Positions 18,231-28,200 of a DNA stretch of 64,000 nt are shown piece after piece. The DNA is from Brenneria izadpanahii (GTDB lineage: Bacteria > Pseudomonadota > Gammaproteobacteria > Enterobacterales > Enterobacteriaceae): assembly GCF_017569925.1 (NCBI RefSeq), contig NZ_CP050854.1, positions 2,790,001 through 2,854,000 of the forward strand, read 5' to 3'. A model generated the notes under the pieces. The model made no database searches and had not been told where the DNA came from. It saw only the letters and a list, made by a program, of their open reading frames with translations. Position 1 is the stretch's first letter, and each line of letters starts with the position of its first letter. The position numbers and the translations under genes were made by a program.

Positions 18231-19702
18231 TCGGCCCCCCGCATGGATACCGGCGCCAGGTCGGCGCCGAAGTTAAGCGCCGGATCCAGCTCCGGCGTAT
18301 GGACGCCGGGCATGCCGGTGCAATCCGGCGGACGCCGGTGAACGAAGCGGCCGCGGCCGGCGGCGGCGCGCAGTTCGCCGTCGGCGACCACCGTTTCGCC
18401 GCGGCTGATCACCCGTACCGGGCAGCCGCGCAGCATCATGCCTTCAAACGGGGTGTAGTCCATGTTGTCATGCTGGTCGGCATGGGTTACACGGCGTGCG
18501 GCGTTCGGATCCCACAGCGCCAGATCCGCATCGGCGCCGATGGCGATGGCGCCTTTTTGCGGAAACATACCCAACGTTTTCGCGGCGTTAGTCGAGGTCA
18601 GCGCGACAAACTGCTGCGGCGTAATCCGGCCTTTCATCACCCCTTCGCTGAACAGCAGCGGCAGCCGCAGCCCGATGCCCGGCATACCGTTGGCGATCTG
18701 GCGGAAGGTGGCGTCCGGGCCGTGGAAAAATTTGCCGCTGGCGTCAAACCGGTAAGGCGCGTGATCGGAGGAAAAGAAGTCAAAGGTGCCCGCCTGCAAA
18801 TGACGCCACAGCCCCCGCTGGGTGGCCGTATCGCGCACCGGCGGGCTGCACATGAATTTCGCGCCTTCCCGCCCTTCCCGATCGAGATCCTGCCGGGTCA
18901 GGAATAGATACTGCGGGCAGGTTTCGCTGTAGATTTTCGCGCCGGCAAGACGCGCGCGGGCGATGATATCCGCGCCTTCGACGGTGGACACATGCACCAC
19001 CATCAGCGGACCGCCGACGAACGCCGCCAGTTGAGTCACCCGGCCGATCGCCTCAATTTCCGCCGCCGCCGGATGGCTGATCGCGTGGTAGCGCGGCGCC
19101 GTATAGCCGCGATCCAACAGCCGCTGGCTCATCCATTTTATGATGTCGTTATTTTCCGCATGCACCATCGCCAGCGCGCCGTGCTCCGCCGCCAGCGTCA
19201 GCAGATTGAGAATGTCGCCATCATTCATTTTTACCGCGTCATAGGTCATGAAAAACTTAAACGACGGCACGCCGCGCGCCACCACTTTGGGCAGATCGTC
19301 CGCCAGCGACGCCGTCGGGTCGGTGATGATCAGGTGCCAGGAGTAATCCAGCACCGCCTTCGGCGCGGAGCGGCGGTGGTAAACCTCCAGCACGTTCTCC
19401 AGCCGCTGTCCCTTCATTTGGGCGGCGAAAGGCACAATGGTGGTATTGCCGCCGAACGCCGCCGACACCGTGCCGCTGTAATAATCATCGGCGCTCATCA
19501 GCCCGGAGGAGGATTCCTGCGCGATATGGCAATGCCCTTCAATGCCGCCGGGCATCACCCATAGACCGTTCGCATCGATCGTCTCGCGCCCTTCGCTCAG
19601 GTCGCCCAACGCCGCGATGCGGCCGTCTTTGATGCCGATATCGGCCGTGTAGTCGTCGACGGCGGTAATGATGCGCCCGCCGCGGATAATCAAGTCAAAC
19701 AT
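18227..19702 (-). CDS. hydA: Dihydropyrimidinase/D-hydantoinase
   Basis: A 491-residue cyclic amidohydrolase. The first metal-binding motif is GHCH (His57, His59), the carboxylated lysine lies in PSFKFFMTYD (Lys149), further ligands occur in MVHAEN and VVHVST, and the last aspartate in FFSSDHAPY. All residues of the binuclear site are therefore present and the enzyme should be active. It opens the hydantoin or dihydropyrimidine ring to the N-carbamoyl amino acid. The adjacent D-carbamoylase and racemase favour hydantoinase over pyrimidine catabolism. Confidence 0.92.
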   Translation of the reverse strand: MFDLIIRGGRIITAVDDYTADIGIKDGRIAALGDLSEGRETIDANGLWVMPGGIEGHCHIAQESSSGLMSADDYYSGTVSAAFGGNTTIVPFAAQMKGQRLENVLEVYHRRSAPKAVLDYSWHLIITDPTASLADDLPKVVARGVPSFKFFMTYDAVKMNDGDILNLLTLAAEHGALAMVHAENNDIIKWMSQRLLDRGYTAPRYHAISHPAAAEIEAIGRVTQLAAFVGGPLMVVHVSTVEGADIIARARLAGAKIYSETCPQYLFLTRQDLDREGREGAKFMCSPPVRDTATQRGLWRHLQAGTFDFFSSDHAPYRFDASGKFFHGPDATFRQIANGMPGIGLRLPLLFSEGVMKGRITPQQFVALTSTNAAKTLGMFPQKGAIAIGADADLALWDPNAARRVTHADQHDNMDYTPFEGMMLRGCPVRVISRGETVVADGELRAAAGRGRFVHRRPPDCTGMPGVHTPELDPALNFGADLAPVSMRGAE

Positions 19703-19752
19703 CGGAGACCTCCTTCATTAATCTGCACGCCCGCCGGGAAGCAGGTGGACGA

Positions 19753-20685
19753 TCAGCCGGCATGACGCAGCCGCGCCGCCAGGCGCTGCATCAAGCGCTG
19801 CAACTGTTGTTCATCTTCCGGCGACAGCCGCGCTCCCGGCGCGCGCAGACGCGCCGAGGCGAAAATGCCGCGCTGGCGTAGAATCCCTTTGCGAATGGCT
19901 AAACCGATGCCTGGCTGCTGCTCATAGCTCAACAGCGGCAGATGGCTGTCGAACAGATCCTGCGCGCCGTCCATATCGCCCTGCTGGTGACGCCGCACCA
20001 CTTCCACCAGCATTTCCGGCCAGGCGTAGCCGGTCATGGCGCCGTCCGCGCCGCGCTGTAGCTCAAGAGGCAAATAGAGTCCGCCGTTGCCGGTCAGGAT
20101 GGAGAGCGCCGTGTCGTCCGCCGCCAACTGACGGCGGATGGCGCTGATTTTGTTCAGGCCGGGGCACTCTTCATGTTTAAGCATCACGATCTGCGGCAGT
20201 TCGCGCGTCAAACGGACGATCAGATCGGCGCTGACGTGCACGCCGGTCATCTGCGGAAAATCCTGAAAACAGATTGGGATATCCGGCCCTAGCGCCGCGC
20301 ACGCCTGCTGCATGTAATTGAATACCGCAGCATCGGTTTTCAGCCCCGCCGCAGGCGCGATCATCACGCCTGCGCATCCGCGCGCCATGGCGGCCTCGGC
20401 CAGTGCCGCCATATTGGCGATGCCCGCGGCGGAGACGCCGGCGATCACCGGCAGCGCGCCCGCCACCCCGTCAAGAAAGGCATCGATAACGCTCAACTGT
20501 TCGGCCTGCGAGAGTTTCTGCGCTTCCCCCATCATGCCGAGCACCGTGATGCCGCTGACCTGCGCCTGTTGATACAGCGCGATGAGCCGCGACAGACTTG
20601 GGTAATCAATGCGCTCCCGCTCGTCGAACGGCGTCGGCGCGATAGCGAACACCCCCGCCGTATGCCGGTTTATCCGATGTTGCAT
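19753..20685 (-). CDS. Divergent DapA-family protein with altered active site
   Basis: A 310-residue protein of the DHDPS/NAL superfamily. The Schiff-base lysine is kept (VMLKHEE, Lys170), but the usual GTTGE loop is GMMGE (50-54), and the catalytic tyrosine position reads Phe in ICFQDFP (Phe140). Without that hydroxyl a normal aldolase cycle is doubtful, so it may do different lysine-imine chemistry or only bind a ligand. Translation starts inside the carbamoylase gene (16-base overlap, GGAG eight bases upstream). Its presence between carbamoylase and hydantoinase suggests a dedicated but unknown step. Confidence 0.85.
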   Translation of the reverse strand: MQHRINRHTAGVFAIAPTPFDERERIDYPSLSRLIALYQQAQVSGITVLGMMGEAQKLSQAEQLSVIDAFLDGVAGALPVIAGVSAAGIANMAALAEAAMARGCAGVMIAPAAGLKTDAAVFNYMQQACAALGPDIPICFQDFPQMTGVHVSADLIVRLTRELPQIVMLKHEECPGLNKISAIRRQLAADDTALSILTGNGGLYLPLELQRGADGAMTGYAWPEMLVEVVRRHQQGDMDGAQDLFDSHLPLLSYEQQPGIGLAIRKGILRQRGIFASARLRAPGARLSPEDEQQLQRLMQRLAARLRHAG

Positions 20686-21632
20686 TTCGCCAGCTCCTTT
20701 TCCACTTCAGCCGGAATTTCGACGCCGGTTTGTTCGACGATCAACCGGTAATGCTCGGTGCGGCGATGGCGTTTAAAGTCGAATATCGTCTCTTTGCCGA
20801 AACTGCTCTCATCGAAATCGCACGCCGCGACGATCAGTTCATCGTCCTGGGTTTTCGCCTCGGCCAGTACGAAACCGTTGGGATCGATAATCACGCTGCC
20901 GCCGATCAATTCATGACCGTCCTCAACGCCGGCCTTGGCCACCCCCACCACATAAGTGCTGTTCTGATAGGCGCCGGCCTGCATCGACAGAAGGGAATGA
21001 AATAACCGCTTGTCATCGGCCTCGTCCCGGCGCTGCGCATTGAACGCCGGCGTGTTATAGCCGATGGTCACCAGCTCTACGCCCTGTAGCCCCAGTACGC
21101 GATAGGTTTCCGGCCAGCGCCGATCGTTGCAAATCGCCATGCCCATGATGCCGCCAAGGTTGGAAAAGACGTGGAATCCCAGGTCTCCCGGTTCGAAATA
21201 GTATTTTTCCAAATGCTGAAACGCGCGTTCGGGATCGTAGGCGTCGTGGCCCGGCAGATGCACCTTGCGGTACTTGGCGATAATGTCGCCGTTACGGTCG
21301 GTCATCAGCGAGGCGTTGAAGTGCCGGCCATCAGGCGTGGACTCCGCATAACCGAAAGTGATGGCCATCTGGTACATCCGCGCGCGCTCAAACAACGGCA
21401 TCGTCGTCTGGTTGGGCATCTCTGATTCAAACCAGCGTTCTATTTCCGCCGGATCTTCGCTGTACCAGCGCGGGAAAAAGGTGGTCAGCGCCAGTTCCGG
21501 GAATACCAGCAGATCGCAGGAAGCCGCGTGCGCCTGATCCATCAGCTTCAACATTCTCGCCACTACCGACTCGCGGCTGTCCGTTTTCTGGATAGCGCCC
21601 AATTGAGCGCCGCCAACAATACATTTTCTCAT
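20670..21632 (-). CDS. N-carbamoyl-D-amino acid hydrolase (nitrilase superfamily)
   Basis: A 320-residue nitrilase-fold enzyme strongly resembling the Agrobacterium D-carbamoylase. Shared segments include FPELALTTFFPRW, YRKVHLPGH, FQHLEKYYFEPGDLGF and ICNDRRWPET. The catalytic triad is Glu46, Lys123 and Cys168. It converts N-carbamoyl-D-amino acids to D-amino acids, CO2 and ammonia in the cytoplasm. Start 21632 is preceded by CAGGAAC. It follows the ABC permease gene after 14 bases, linking import with hydrolysis. Confidence 0.92.
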   Translation of the reverse strand: MRKCIVGGAQLGAIQKTDSRESVVARMLKLMDQAHAASCDLLVFPELALTTFFPRWYSEDPAEIERWFESEMPNQTTMPLFERARMYQMAITFGYAESTPDGRHFNASLMTDRNGDIIAKYRKVHLPGHDAYDPERAFQHLEKYYFEPGDLGFHVFSNLGGIMGMAICNDRRWPETYRVLGLQGVELVTIGYNTPAFNAQRRDEADDKRLFHSLLSMQAGAYQNSTYVVGVAKAGVEDGHELIGGSVIIDPNGFVLAEAKTQDDELIVAACDFDESSFGKETIFDFKRHRRTEHYRLIVEQTGVEIPAEVEKELAKCNIG

Positions 21633-21646
21633 ATTCAGTTCCTGTA

Positions 21647-22312
21647 TTATTCTTCAACACGCCGCTCAAAGCGGCTGATCAACCTGACCAGAGGCCAAAT
21701 CATTACCAGATAGAATCCCGCCGCCAGCACCAGCGGCGAGGCGTTATAGGTCAGAGAACGCGCCATATCGGCGGCGTACAGTATTTCCGCCAACGACACC
21801 ACGCTGGCCAGCGAGGTCAGCTTGATCACCTCGATGGTGTTGGATATCAGGTCCGGCAGAACGTTGCGCACCGCCTGAGGCAGCACCACCCACAGCAGCG
21901 TCTGTAGCGCACTAAGCCCGGTGCTGCGCGCGGCTTCGCGCTGGCCGCGCCCCACCGACTGAATGCCGGCGCGCAACACCTCGCCGTAGTAAGCGGCGTT
22001 ATTGAGCATGAAGGCCAACGCCACCGCCTGCATCGGCGATAAATGCAGCCCGGCGAACGGCAGACCGGAATAAATCAGAATCAACAGCACCAGAGGCGGC
22101 ACGGCGCGAAATAGATCGGTGAAAATAATCGCGCCGATGCGCAACGGACGGCGCGAAGACAGGCAGGCCAGCGCGGTAAGCAGTCCGGCCAGGCAGCCGA
22201 CCGGGATCACCAGCAGACAGAGTTGCAGCGTGACCCACAGCCCGTCGACCAGCATCGGGAAGCAGGCTTTCATCACCTCGATATTCAGAAATTGCTCTAA
22301 CAGCATGTCCAT
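21647..22312 (-). CDS. Polar amino acid-type ABC permease (HisM-like)
   Basis: A 221-residue inner-membrane permease of the His/Glu/Gln family. It has about five transmembrane helices and the cytoplasmic coupling motif GQREAARSTGLSALQTLLWV. The start codon shares a base with the stop of the preceding permease. With its sister permease it forms the heterodimeric channel. Confidence 0.9.
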   Translation of the reverse strand: MDMLLEQFLNIEVMKACFPMLVDGLWVTLQLCLLVIPVGCLAGLLTALACLSSRRPLRIGAIIFTDLFRAVPPLVLLILIYSGLPFAGLHLSPMQAVALAFMLNNAAYYGEVLRAGIQSVGRGQREAARSTGLSALQTLLWVVLPQAVRNVLPDLISNTIEVIKLTSLASVVSLAEILYAADMARSLTYNASPLVLAAGFYLVMIWPLVRLISRFERRVEE

Positions 22313-23007
22313 TAACGCGTCCCCCAGGCGAAACGTTGCTCAAGCCAGCGCCCCAGAATCACCACCGGAACAAACAGCAGCAGATAGGCCAGCGTACCGA
22401 GCAGCAACGGGGTGGCGCTGCCGGTGACCGACTGCGCCGACGTCGCCTGATAAAGGATTTCCGGCACGCTGACCGCCGATCCCAACGCGGTATTTTTGCT
22501 GATGGCGATGGCCCGGTTGGTCAGCGGCGGGATCGTCAGGCGGATCGCCTGCGGCAGCACGATGTGCCAAAGCGTGGCGCCGAAACCGAAACCGGTGGCG
22601 CGCGCCGCCTGCCACTGCCCCTTATGCACCGATAGCAGGCCGGCCCAGAAAATTTCTTCGGCAAACGCGCCCAGCACCAGCGATAACACCAGCCAGACCG
22701 TGACGAAACCGGGCAGATCGATGCCGATATTAGGCAGGCCGAAATACACCAGCAGGATCAGCACCAGCGGCGGCAGCGAACGCAGCAGATCGGCATACAG
22801 CACAATCAACGCATTCAGCGCGCGCACCCGGCAGATCCGGATACAGGCCAACGCCAGCCCGATCAGAATGCCGCTTATCACCACCAGCGCCGCCAACTGC
22901 AAGGTCACCAGCATTCCCTGAGCAACCAGCGGCGCATACTCGCGCATGATTTGCGCGTTGAAAAACACCGAGAGGAATCGATCCAAAGCGGAAACCGGCG
23001 CATCCAT
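22312..23007 (-). CDS. Polar amino acid-type ABC permease
   Basis: A 231-residue partner permease, with DLLRSLPPLVLILLVYFGLP typical of the family and the coupling loop GQWQAARATGFGFGATLWH. It is four bases from the ATPase gene and abuts the second permease gene. The pair plus ATPase and binding protein make a complete uptake system, presumably for hydantoins or N-carbamoyl amino acids given the downstream enzymes. Confidence 0.9.
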   Translation of the reverse strand: MDAPVSALDRFLSVFFNAQIMREYAPLVAQGMLVTLQLAALVVISGILIGLALACIRICRVRALNALIVLYADLLRSLPPLVLILLVYFGLPNIGIDLPGFVTVWLVLSLVLGAFAEEIFWAGLLSVHKGQWQAARATGFGFGATLWHIVLPQAIRLTIPPLTNRAIAISKNTALGSAVSVPEILYQATSAQSVTGSATPLLLGTLAYLLLFVPVVILGRWLEQRFAWGTR

Positions 23008-23010
23008 CGC

Positions 23011-23751
23011 TCACCCTCCCAGACGGTTGACGAAGGCGCGCAGCCGCTCATGGCGCGGATGGCGGAAAATCTGCGCCGGCGGCCCCTGTTCGACGATGAC
23101 GCCGCCGTCCATAAATACCACCCGATCCGCCGCTTCGGCGGCAAAGCGCATTTCATGGCTGACCACCAGCATAGTCATGCCGTTGCGCTTCAATTCGAGC
23201 ATCACGTTCAGCACATCCGCCACCAGTTCCGGATCCAGCGCGCTGGTCGGTTCGTCAAACAGCATGACTTCCGGTTTCAACGCCAACGCGCGGGCGATGG
23301 CGACGCGCTGCTGCTGACCGCCGGACAGATCCGTGGCGCGGCTGGACGCCTTGTGTCCCAGCCCCACCTGCTCCAGATGGTGCATGGCGATCCGCCGCGC
23401 CTCGGCGGCGGGCTTTTTTTGCACCTTGCGCAGCGCCAGCATCACGTTACTCAACACATCCAAATGCGGATACAGATTGAACGACTGAAAGACCATGCCG
23501 ATACGCTGGCGGACGAGGTTGATTTGCCGGGCGCGCAGGGCGATATCGTCGCCGCGCAGCAATATCGCGCCGGACTCCGGCCGCTCCAGCAAATTGCAGC
23601 AGCGCAACAGCGTGCTTTTGCCCGAACCCGAAGGCCCAATCAGAAACACCAGCTCTTTCTCCGCCACCTTCAGATCGATGCCTTTCAACACCTCGGTGTC
23701 GCCGTACGATTTATACAGTCCGGCGATCTCCAGTATCGGCCGTTGCATCAT
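23011..23751 (-). CDS. Polar amino acid-type ABC transporter ATPase (GlnQ/HisP-like)
   Basis: A 246-residue ATPase with Walker [11 protein letters not shown]-loop [10 protein letters not shown], signature [15 protein letters not shown], Walker [13 protein letters not shown] and switch His in VVSHEM. Start 23751 overlaps the binding-protein stop as ATGA; the longer frame enters that gene. It powers the two downstream permeases. Confidence 0.92.
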   Translation of the reverse strand: MMQRPILEIAGLYKSYGDTEVLKGIDLKVAEKELVFLIGPSGSGKSTLLRCCNLLERPESGAILLRGDDIALRARQINLVRQRIGMVFQSFNLYPHLDVLSNVMLALRKVQKKPAAEARRIAMHHLEQVGLGHKASSRATDLSGGQQQRVAIARALALKPEVMLFDEPTSALDPELVADVLNVMLELKRNGMTMLVVSHEMRFAAEAADRVVFMDGGVIVEQGPPAQIFRHPRHERLRAFVNRLGG

Positions 23752-24626
23752 GAACGCGTCTCCCCGGCCTCGGCGTCGGATGGCTCGCACGTAAACGGAT
23801 GAGGCGTATCTTCATAACCCGGCAGCCCCGGCGGTCCATAGCCCGGCATCGGCGTCACCGCCGCGCTGCCCGCCGCGGGCGTCAGGCCGAACCATTTTTC
23901 AGACAGACGGCTGATGGTGCCGTCGACTTTCAGGCATTCGATAATGCGATCCACCCGATCGCGGGTCGCCGCATCATCCTTTCGGAACGCCATGCCCCAT
24001 TGGTTATTGGTGGACTGAGTGTAGGAAAGCGCGATGCGCGGATTTTTTTTCACCGCCCAGGCGCCGGGCGTGATGCCGGTTATCGCGGCGAAAGCCTTAT
24101 TAGAAACCACGGCCTGAATAGCATCGGTATTAGTACCGTAACTGACGACTTTCCATTGATATTCATCGGCTAATTTACGCGCCCAAATATCATATTCAGC
24201 GCCTTTATTAACGGCCAAGGTCTTATTTCTAAAACCATCGAGAGAATTAATTTCCGGCGTGCCTTTTTTCACGACGAATTGATAGTCGCTATTATAATAC
24301 CCCTCGCTGAACAGCACATTTTCGGCGCGTTCTTTGGTAATAGTAACCGGCGCGACAATAAAGTCATATGTCCCGGCCTGCATTGCGGGAATAAGACCGG
24401 AAAATTGCGCGGCGATAATGTTTACCCGCCGCCCCATTTTTTTGGCCACCTCGTTGGCCAAATCCACATTAAATCCTTCAATCCCCCCGCCCATTTTCGG
24501 CATGGCGTGCGGCGCAAAAGTCCCGTCCAACGCGACGTTAAGAGGAGGAAGATCGTCTGCTTGCGCATAAGAAAAAAAACATACGCCGGCAATCATCAGG
24601 CTCGCTATTTTTATATTTATTTTCAT
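23748..24626 (-). CDS. Family 3 ABC substrate-binding protein
   Basis: A 292-residue periplasmic receptor. It has a Sec signal peptide (residues 1-23, ending SYAQA) and the family 3 core: [30 protein letters not shown] and a closing FGLTPAAG segment. GAGGGTG precedes the ATG. It is the first gene of the hydantoin operon, and the AT-rich region ahead of it must carry the operon promoter. Specificity for a hydantoin-like amino acid derivative is inferred from context only. Confidence 0.9.
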   Translation of the reverse strand: MKINIKIASLMIAGVCFFSYAQADDLPPLNVALDGTFAPHAMPKMGGGIEGFNVDLANEVAKKMGRRVNIIAAQFSGLIPAMQAGTYDFIVAPVTITKERAENVLFSEGYYNSDYQFVVKKGTPEINSLDGFRNKTLAVNKGAEYDIWARKLADEYQWKVVSYGTNTDAIQAVVSNKAFAAITGITPGAWAVKKNPRIALSYTQSTNNQWGMAFRKDDAATRDRVDRIIECLKVDGTISRLSEKWFGLTPAAGSAAVTPMPGYGPPGLPGYEDTPHPFTCEPSDAEAGETRS

Positions 24627-25205
24627 TATGGCACCCTCTATAAATTCGAATTACCCCTAGTTTTTCTACCTGATGAAAGCCGTTATTCAACAGGAGAGAT
24701 ATCAGTTATAAAGCAAAAAAAACCAGAAACAATATCAGGAGTTATTAAAAATAACGCGTTAATATAACCTGTATTTATAGTCAAAGACGAAAACATGGCA
24801 TCGATTGCACCATTGAGGACCAAATGAATTATTATTGCACTAGGGAAAGTAAATAACGTTGAATTTTAGAGGAAGGATGCGACAAAAAAGTGCATATAAA
24901 AAAACGTTAGCCGTGAAAATTAAATTAAAAAACCAAATCCATTAATATTTCATATGATCCGGAGGACAATTCATTATTGCGAATATATTTCAGCGAACTG
25001 AAATACCGCAGGAGAAAAGTCTTCCCGTCCGCGCGAATATTTCAGCGTTCGGGAAGACAACTATTCGCAATCGATTTCGGGTTGCATCAAGGCGGCGGCG
25101 CGGCGGCCAATTCGCCGGGAACGAATGGGGCCTGCCGAGCGCGGCTCTGCGCTAGGAGACAGGGTAGCCGCCGCGCCATTCCATCGCGCCGCTTCCCCGC
25201 TACGC
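24627..25205. other. Intergenic region between hydantoin and nas operons
   Basis: This 579-base, AT-rich stretch holds no convincing gene. It contains the hydantoin-operon promoter region and the end of the nas operon. A near-palindromic TGCACCATTGAGGACCA (24806-24822) resembles an NtrC site (11 of 14 consensus positions). A hairpin TTTCAG-CGAA-CTGAAA lies at 24989-25004. The nas terminator at 25013-25058 is listed separately. Confidence 0.6.
25013..25058 (-). terminator. Probable nas operon terminator
   Basis: GTCTTCCCG (25019-25027) and CGGGAAGAC (25050-25058) form a perfect 9-bp stem with a 22-base loop. Read on the reverse strand, the stem is followed by TTTTCTCC. It lies about 150 bases beyond the nasA stop and is well placed to end the nas transcript; the loop is long and the T tract short. 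Confidence 0.5.
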
Positions 25206-28200
25206 TCAGTACACATCCCGCAGATAGCGCTTTTCCTGCGCCATCTTTGCGACATAGGCCGCCGCGTCTTCGGCGCTCATCGCCCCGTGCCGTTGCACCG
25301 CTTGCCTGAGCGCGGCGTCAACGTCCTTGGCCATGCGGCCGGCGTCGCCGCAGATATAGAAGTGTGCGCCCTCCTGCAACCAGCGCCACAGTTCGGCGCC
25401 CTGTTCAAGCAGGCGATGCTGCACATAGATTTTCTCGGCCTGATCGCGCGAGAAGGCGGTATCCAGCCGATGCAGGTAGCCGTCGCGCCGCATCGCCTCC
25501 AGCTCGTCACGATAGTAGAAATCGGTCGCCGCGCGCTGCTCGCCGAACAGCAGCCAGTTGCGGCCTTTGGCACCGATGGCCTGACGCTCTTGCAGAAAGG
25601 CGCGGAAGGGAGCGATGCCGGTGCCTGGCCCCACCATAATCATCGGCGCGTCAGGATCCTGCGGCGGCCGGAAATGGGCCGACTGGTGAACGAAAATCGG
25701 CACGGCGACGGAGCCCGCGCGATCGGCCAGAAAAGTTGAGCAAACGCCGCCCCGCCGCTTGCCGCCGTCGCCATAGCGCACGGTCGAAACCGTCAGGTGG
25801 ACCCGATCCGGCGAGGCTTTCGGGCTTGACGAGATCGAGTACAGGCGCGGCTGCAAACGCTTAAGCACGCTCAGCCACTCATCGGCCTGCGCCTGAACCG
25901 GAAACTCTTGCAGCAGATCGACGATTTGCCGCCCCCACAGCCAGCGTTTCAGTTCGTCCCGGCGTTCGTCCTTCAACAACTCGGCCAGCGTTTCATGCCC
26001 GGAACGCTGATACACGAACTGCAAAACCTCCGGCGTGATACGCGCAATCTCGAAATGCTGCGACAGCGCCTCAACCAGCGTCATATCGCCGCGATCTTTG
26101 AGCGTTACCCGCGCCGACGGCGCAAGCCTAAGAGCCGACAGCATATCGCCCACCAGATCGGGGCAGTTGGTCGGCCAGACTCCGAGCGCATCGCCCGCTT
26201 CGTAGCTAACGCCCTGACCGCTCAGATCGAAGGCGAACTGTCTGGTCTCTTTTTGCGCGCCGCTGGTATTGAGCCGCCGATTGAGCACCAGTCGCGCCGG
26301 CAACGGCGAATGACGGCCAAAGCCAGGTGACGGTGTAACTAATGGAGCCGTAATCTCTCCCCCGCTTTCGCCTGCCGCTATCGCCGCCGGAGCGGCGGCC
26401 ATGCCGGCCGGGGCCGCGGCTTCCGCCAACGCCTTGACGATGTCATCCAGCCAAGCCTTTGCCACCTCTTCATAATCGGCGTCGCAGTCAACCCGCTCCG
26501 CCAAGCGTTGCGCTCCCAGCGCTTCCAGCCGCGCATCGAGCTGGCGTCCGAAACCGCAAAACCGGTCATAATTCGAGTCGCCGAACGCCAGTACGGAAAA
26601 GGCCAGCGTATCAAGTGCGGCCGCCGTCTCCGCCTGCAACGCCGTCCAGAAAGCCGCGCCGTTGTCCGGGGGATCTCCGTCGCCGAAGGTGCTGGCGATA
26701 AACAGCGCGCGCGGCGCGGCGCTCAGATCCGCGACGTTAAAACCGTCCATGCCCGCCAGCGTGACGCTATGGCCCTCCGCTTTTAATCGTGCGGCGCACT
26801 GCGCGGCAAAGCCTTCGGCATTGCCGGTCGACGACGCCCACAAAATCAGAACGGGAGACGATGCGCAAGCGGCTGAAACCGCGGAGGCGGACCGGTTAGC
26901 GGCCGGCAGGGAAAGCGCGCCGCCGCCGGGCAGCCAGGTGCGGGCGAACAGCCCCGCCAGCATTCCGTCGAGCACCAGGCGTTTGGCGTTATCCATCGGC
27001 GCGGTGGCGGGCAGTACCGGCACGCCGCCGGCCAGTCTGGACTCATCGGTGCGCAGCGCGGCCAGATAGCCTTGCAAATACAGTTGTTCATGCGCCTCCA
27101 GCGTAATGGCGGGCGCGGCGTCAAGACCGAGCAGCGCGGCCAGCGCGTCGATGTGCTTCATGTCGAGCTCCTTGATATCTTTTTGCGGCGAACCCGCGGC
27201 GTTGCTTTCCCTTACGGGGACAACGGCCGCGTTATCCTCGCGGGCCGGTGCGGTGGATGACGGCTGCTCCGCGACGCGCGTCAGGGCGACGGCGCAGAAT
27301 TTGAATTCGGGCTGCTGGGAAATCGGATCGACGGCATCGCTGGTGACGGCGTTGATGGCCAGATCCTCGCCATAGACATCGTTCCAGTGGAATGGCGCAA
27401 AGCAGTTGCCGGGGCGTACCCGACCGGTCACCACGGCCGGCAATACCGCGCGCCCGCGGCGCGAACGCGCTTCCACCCGATCGCCGCCGCGAATGCCGAG
27501 CGCGGCGGCGTCTTCGGGATGCATTTCGATAAAGGGCTGCGGGTTGAGTTTGTTGAGCATCGGGATCTTGCCGGTCTTGGTCATCGTGTGCCACTGGTGC
27601 TGCAAGCGGCCGGTGTTCAGCACAAAGGGGAAGTCCTCGTCCGGCATCTCGGCCGGCGGCATATCCGGCCGGGGAAGAAAGACGCCTTTGCCGCTTTTGG
27701 TGGCGAATACGATGCGCGGCCGGGCGCCGTCCGGCGCTTCTTTGAGCGTTTGGCTCACGCCGTCGTTGAGATAGCGAATAGGATGGCGATCGCCGTCATC
27801 GCCGGGCGGGCAAGGCCATTGCAAGGGCGTCCGGCGCAGGCGCTCATAGCTTGCGCCGCGCATATCGTAGCCGGTGCCCGGATTCCAGGCCCGTTTGATT
27901 TCTTCAAACACCTCCGCTGAAGAGGCGTAGCGGAATGCCTGTTCATAGCCCATTTCGCAGGCCACGCCGGCAATGATTTGCCAGTCCGCCATCGCCTCGC
28001 CGGGCGGTTCGACGGCCTTTTGCATCAGCGTCAGATTGCGCTCGGAGTTGATCATCACTCCTTCGGCCTCGGCCCACAGCGCGCCGGGCAGCAGAATGTC
28101 GGCGTAACGGTTAGTTTCGGTATCGAGAAACGCATCCTGGGTGATGACCAGCTCGGCGGCTTGCAGCCCGGCGATGACGTTGCTGCGGTTAGGCACCGTG

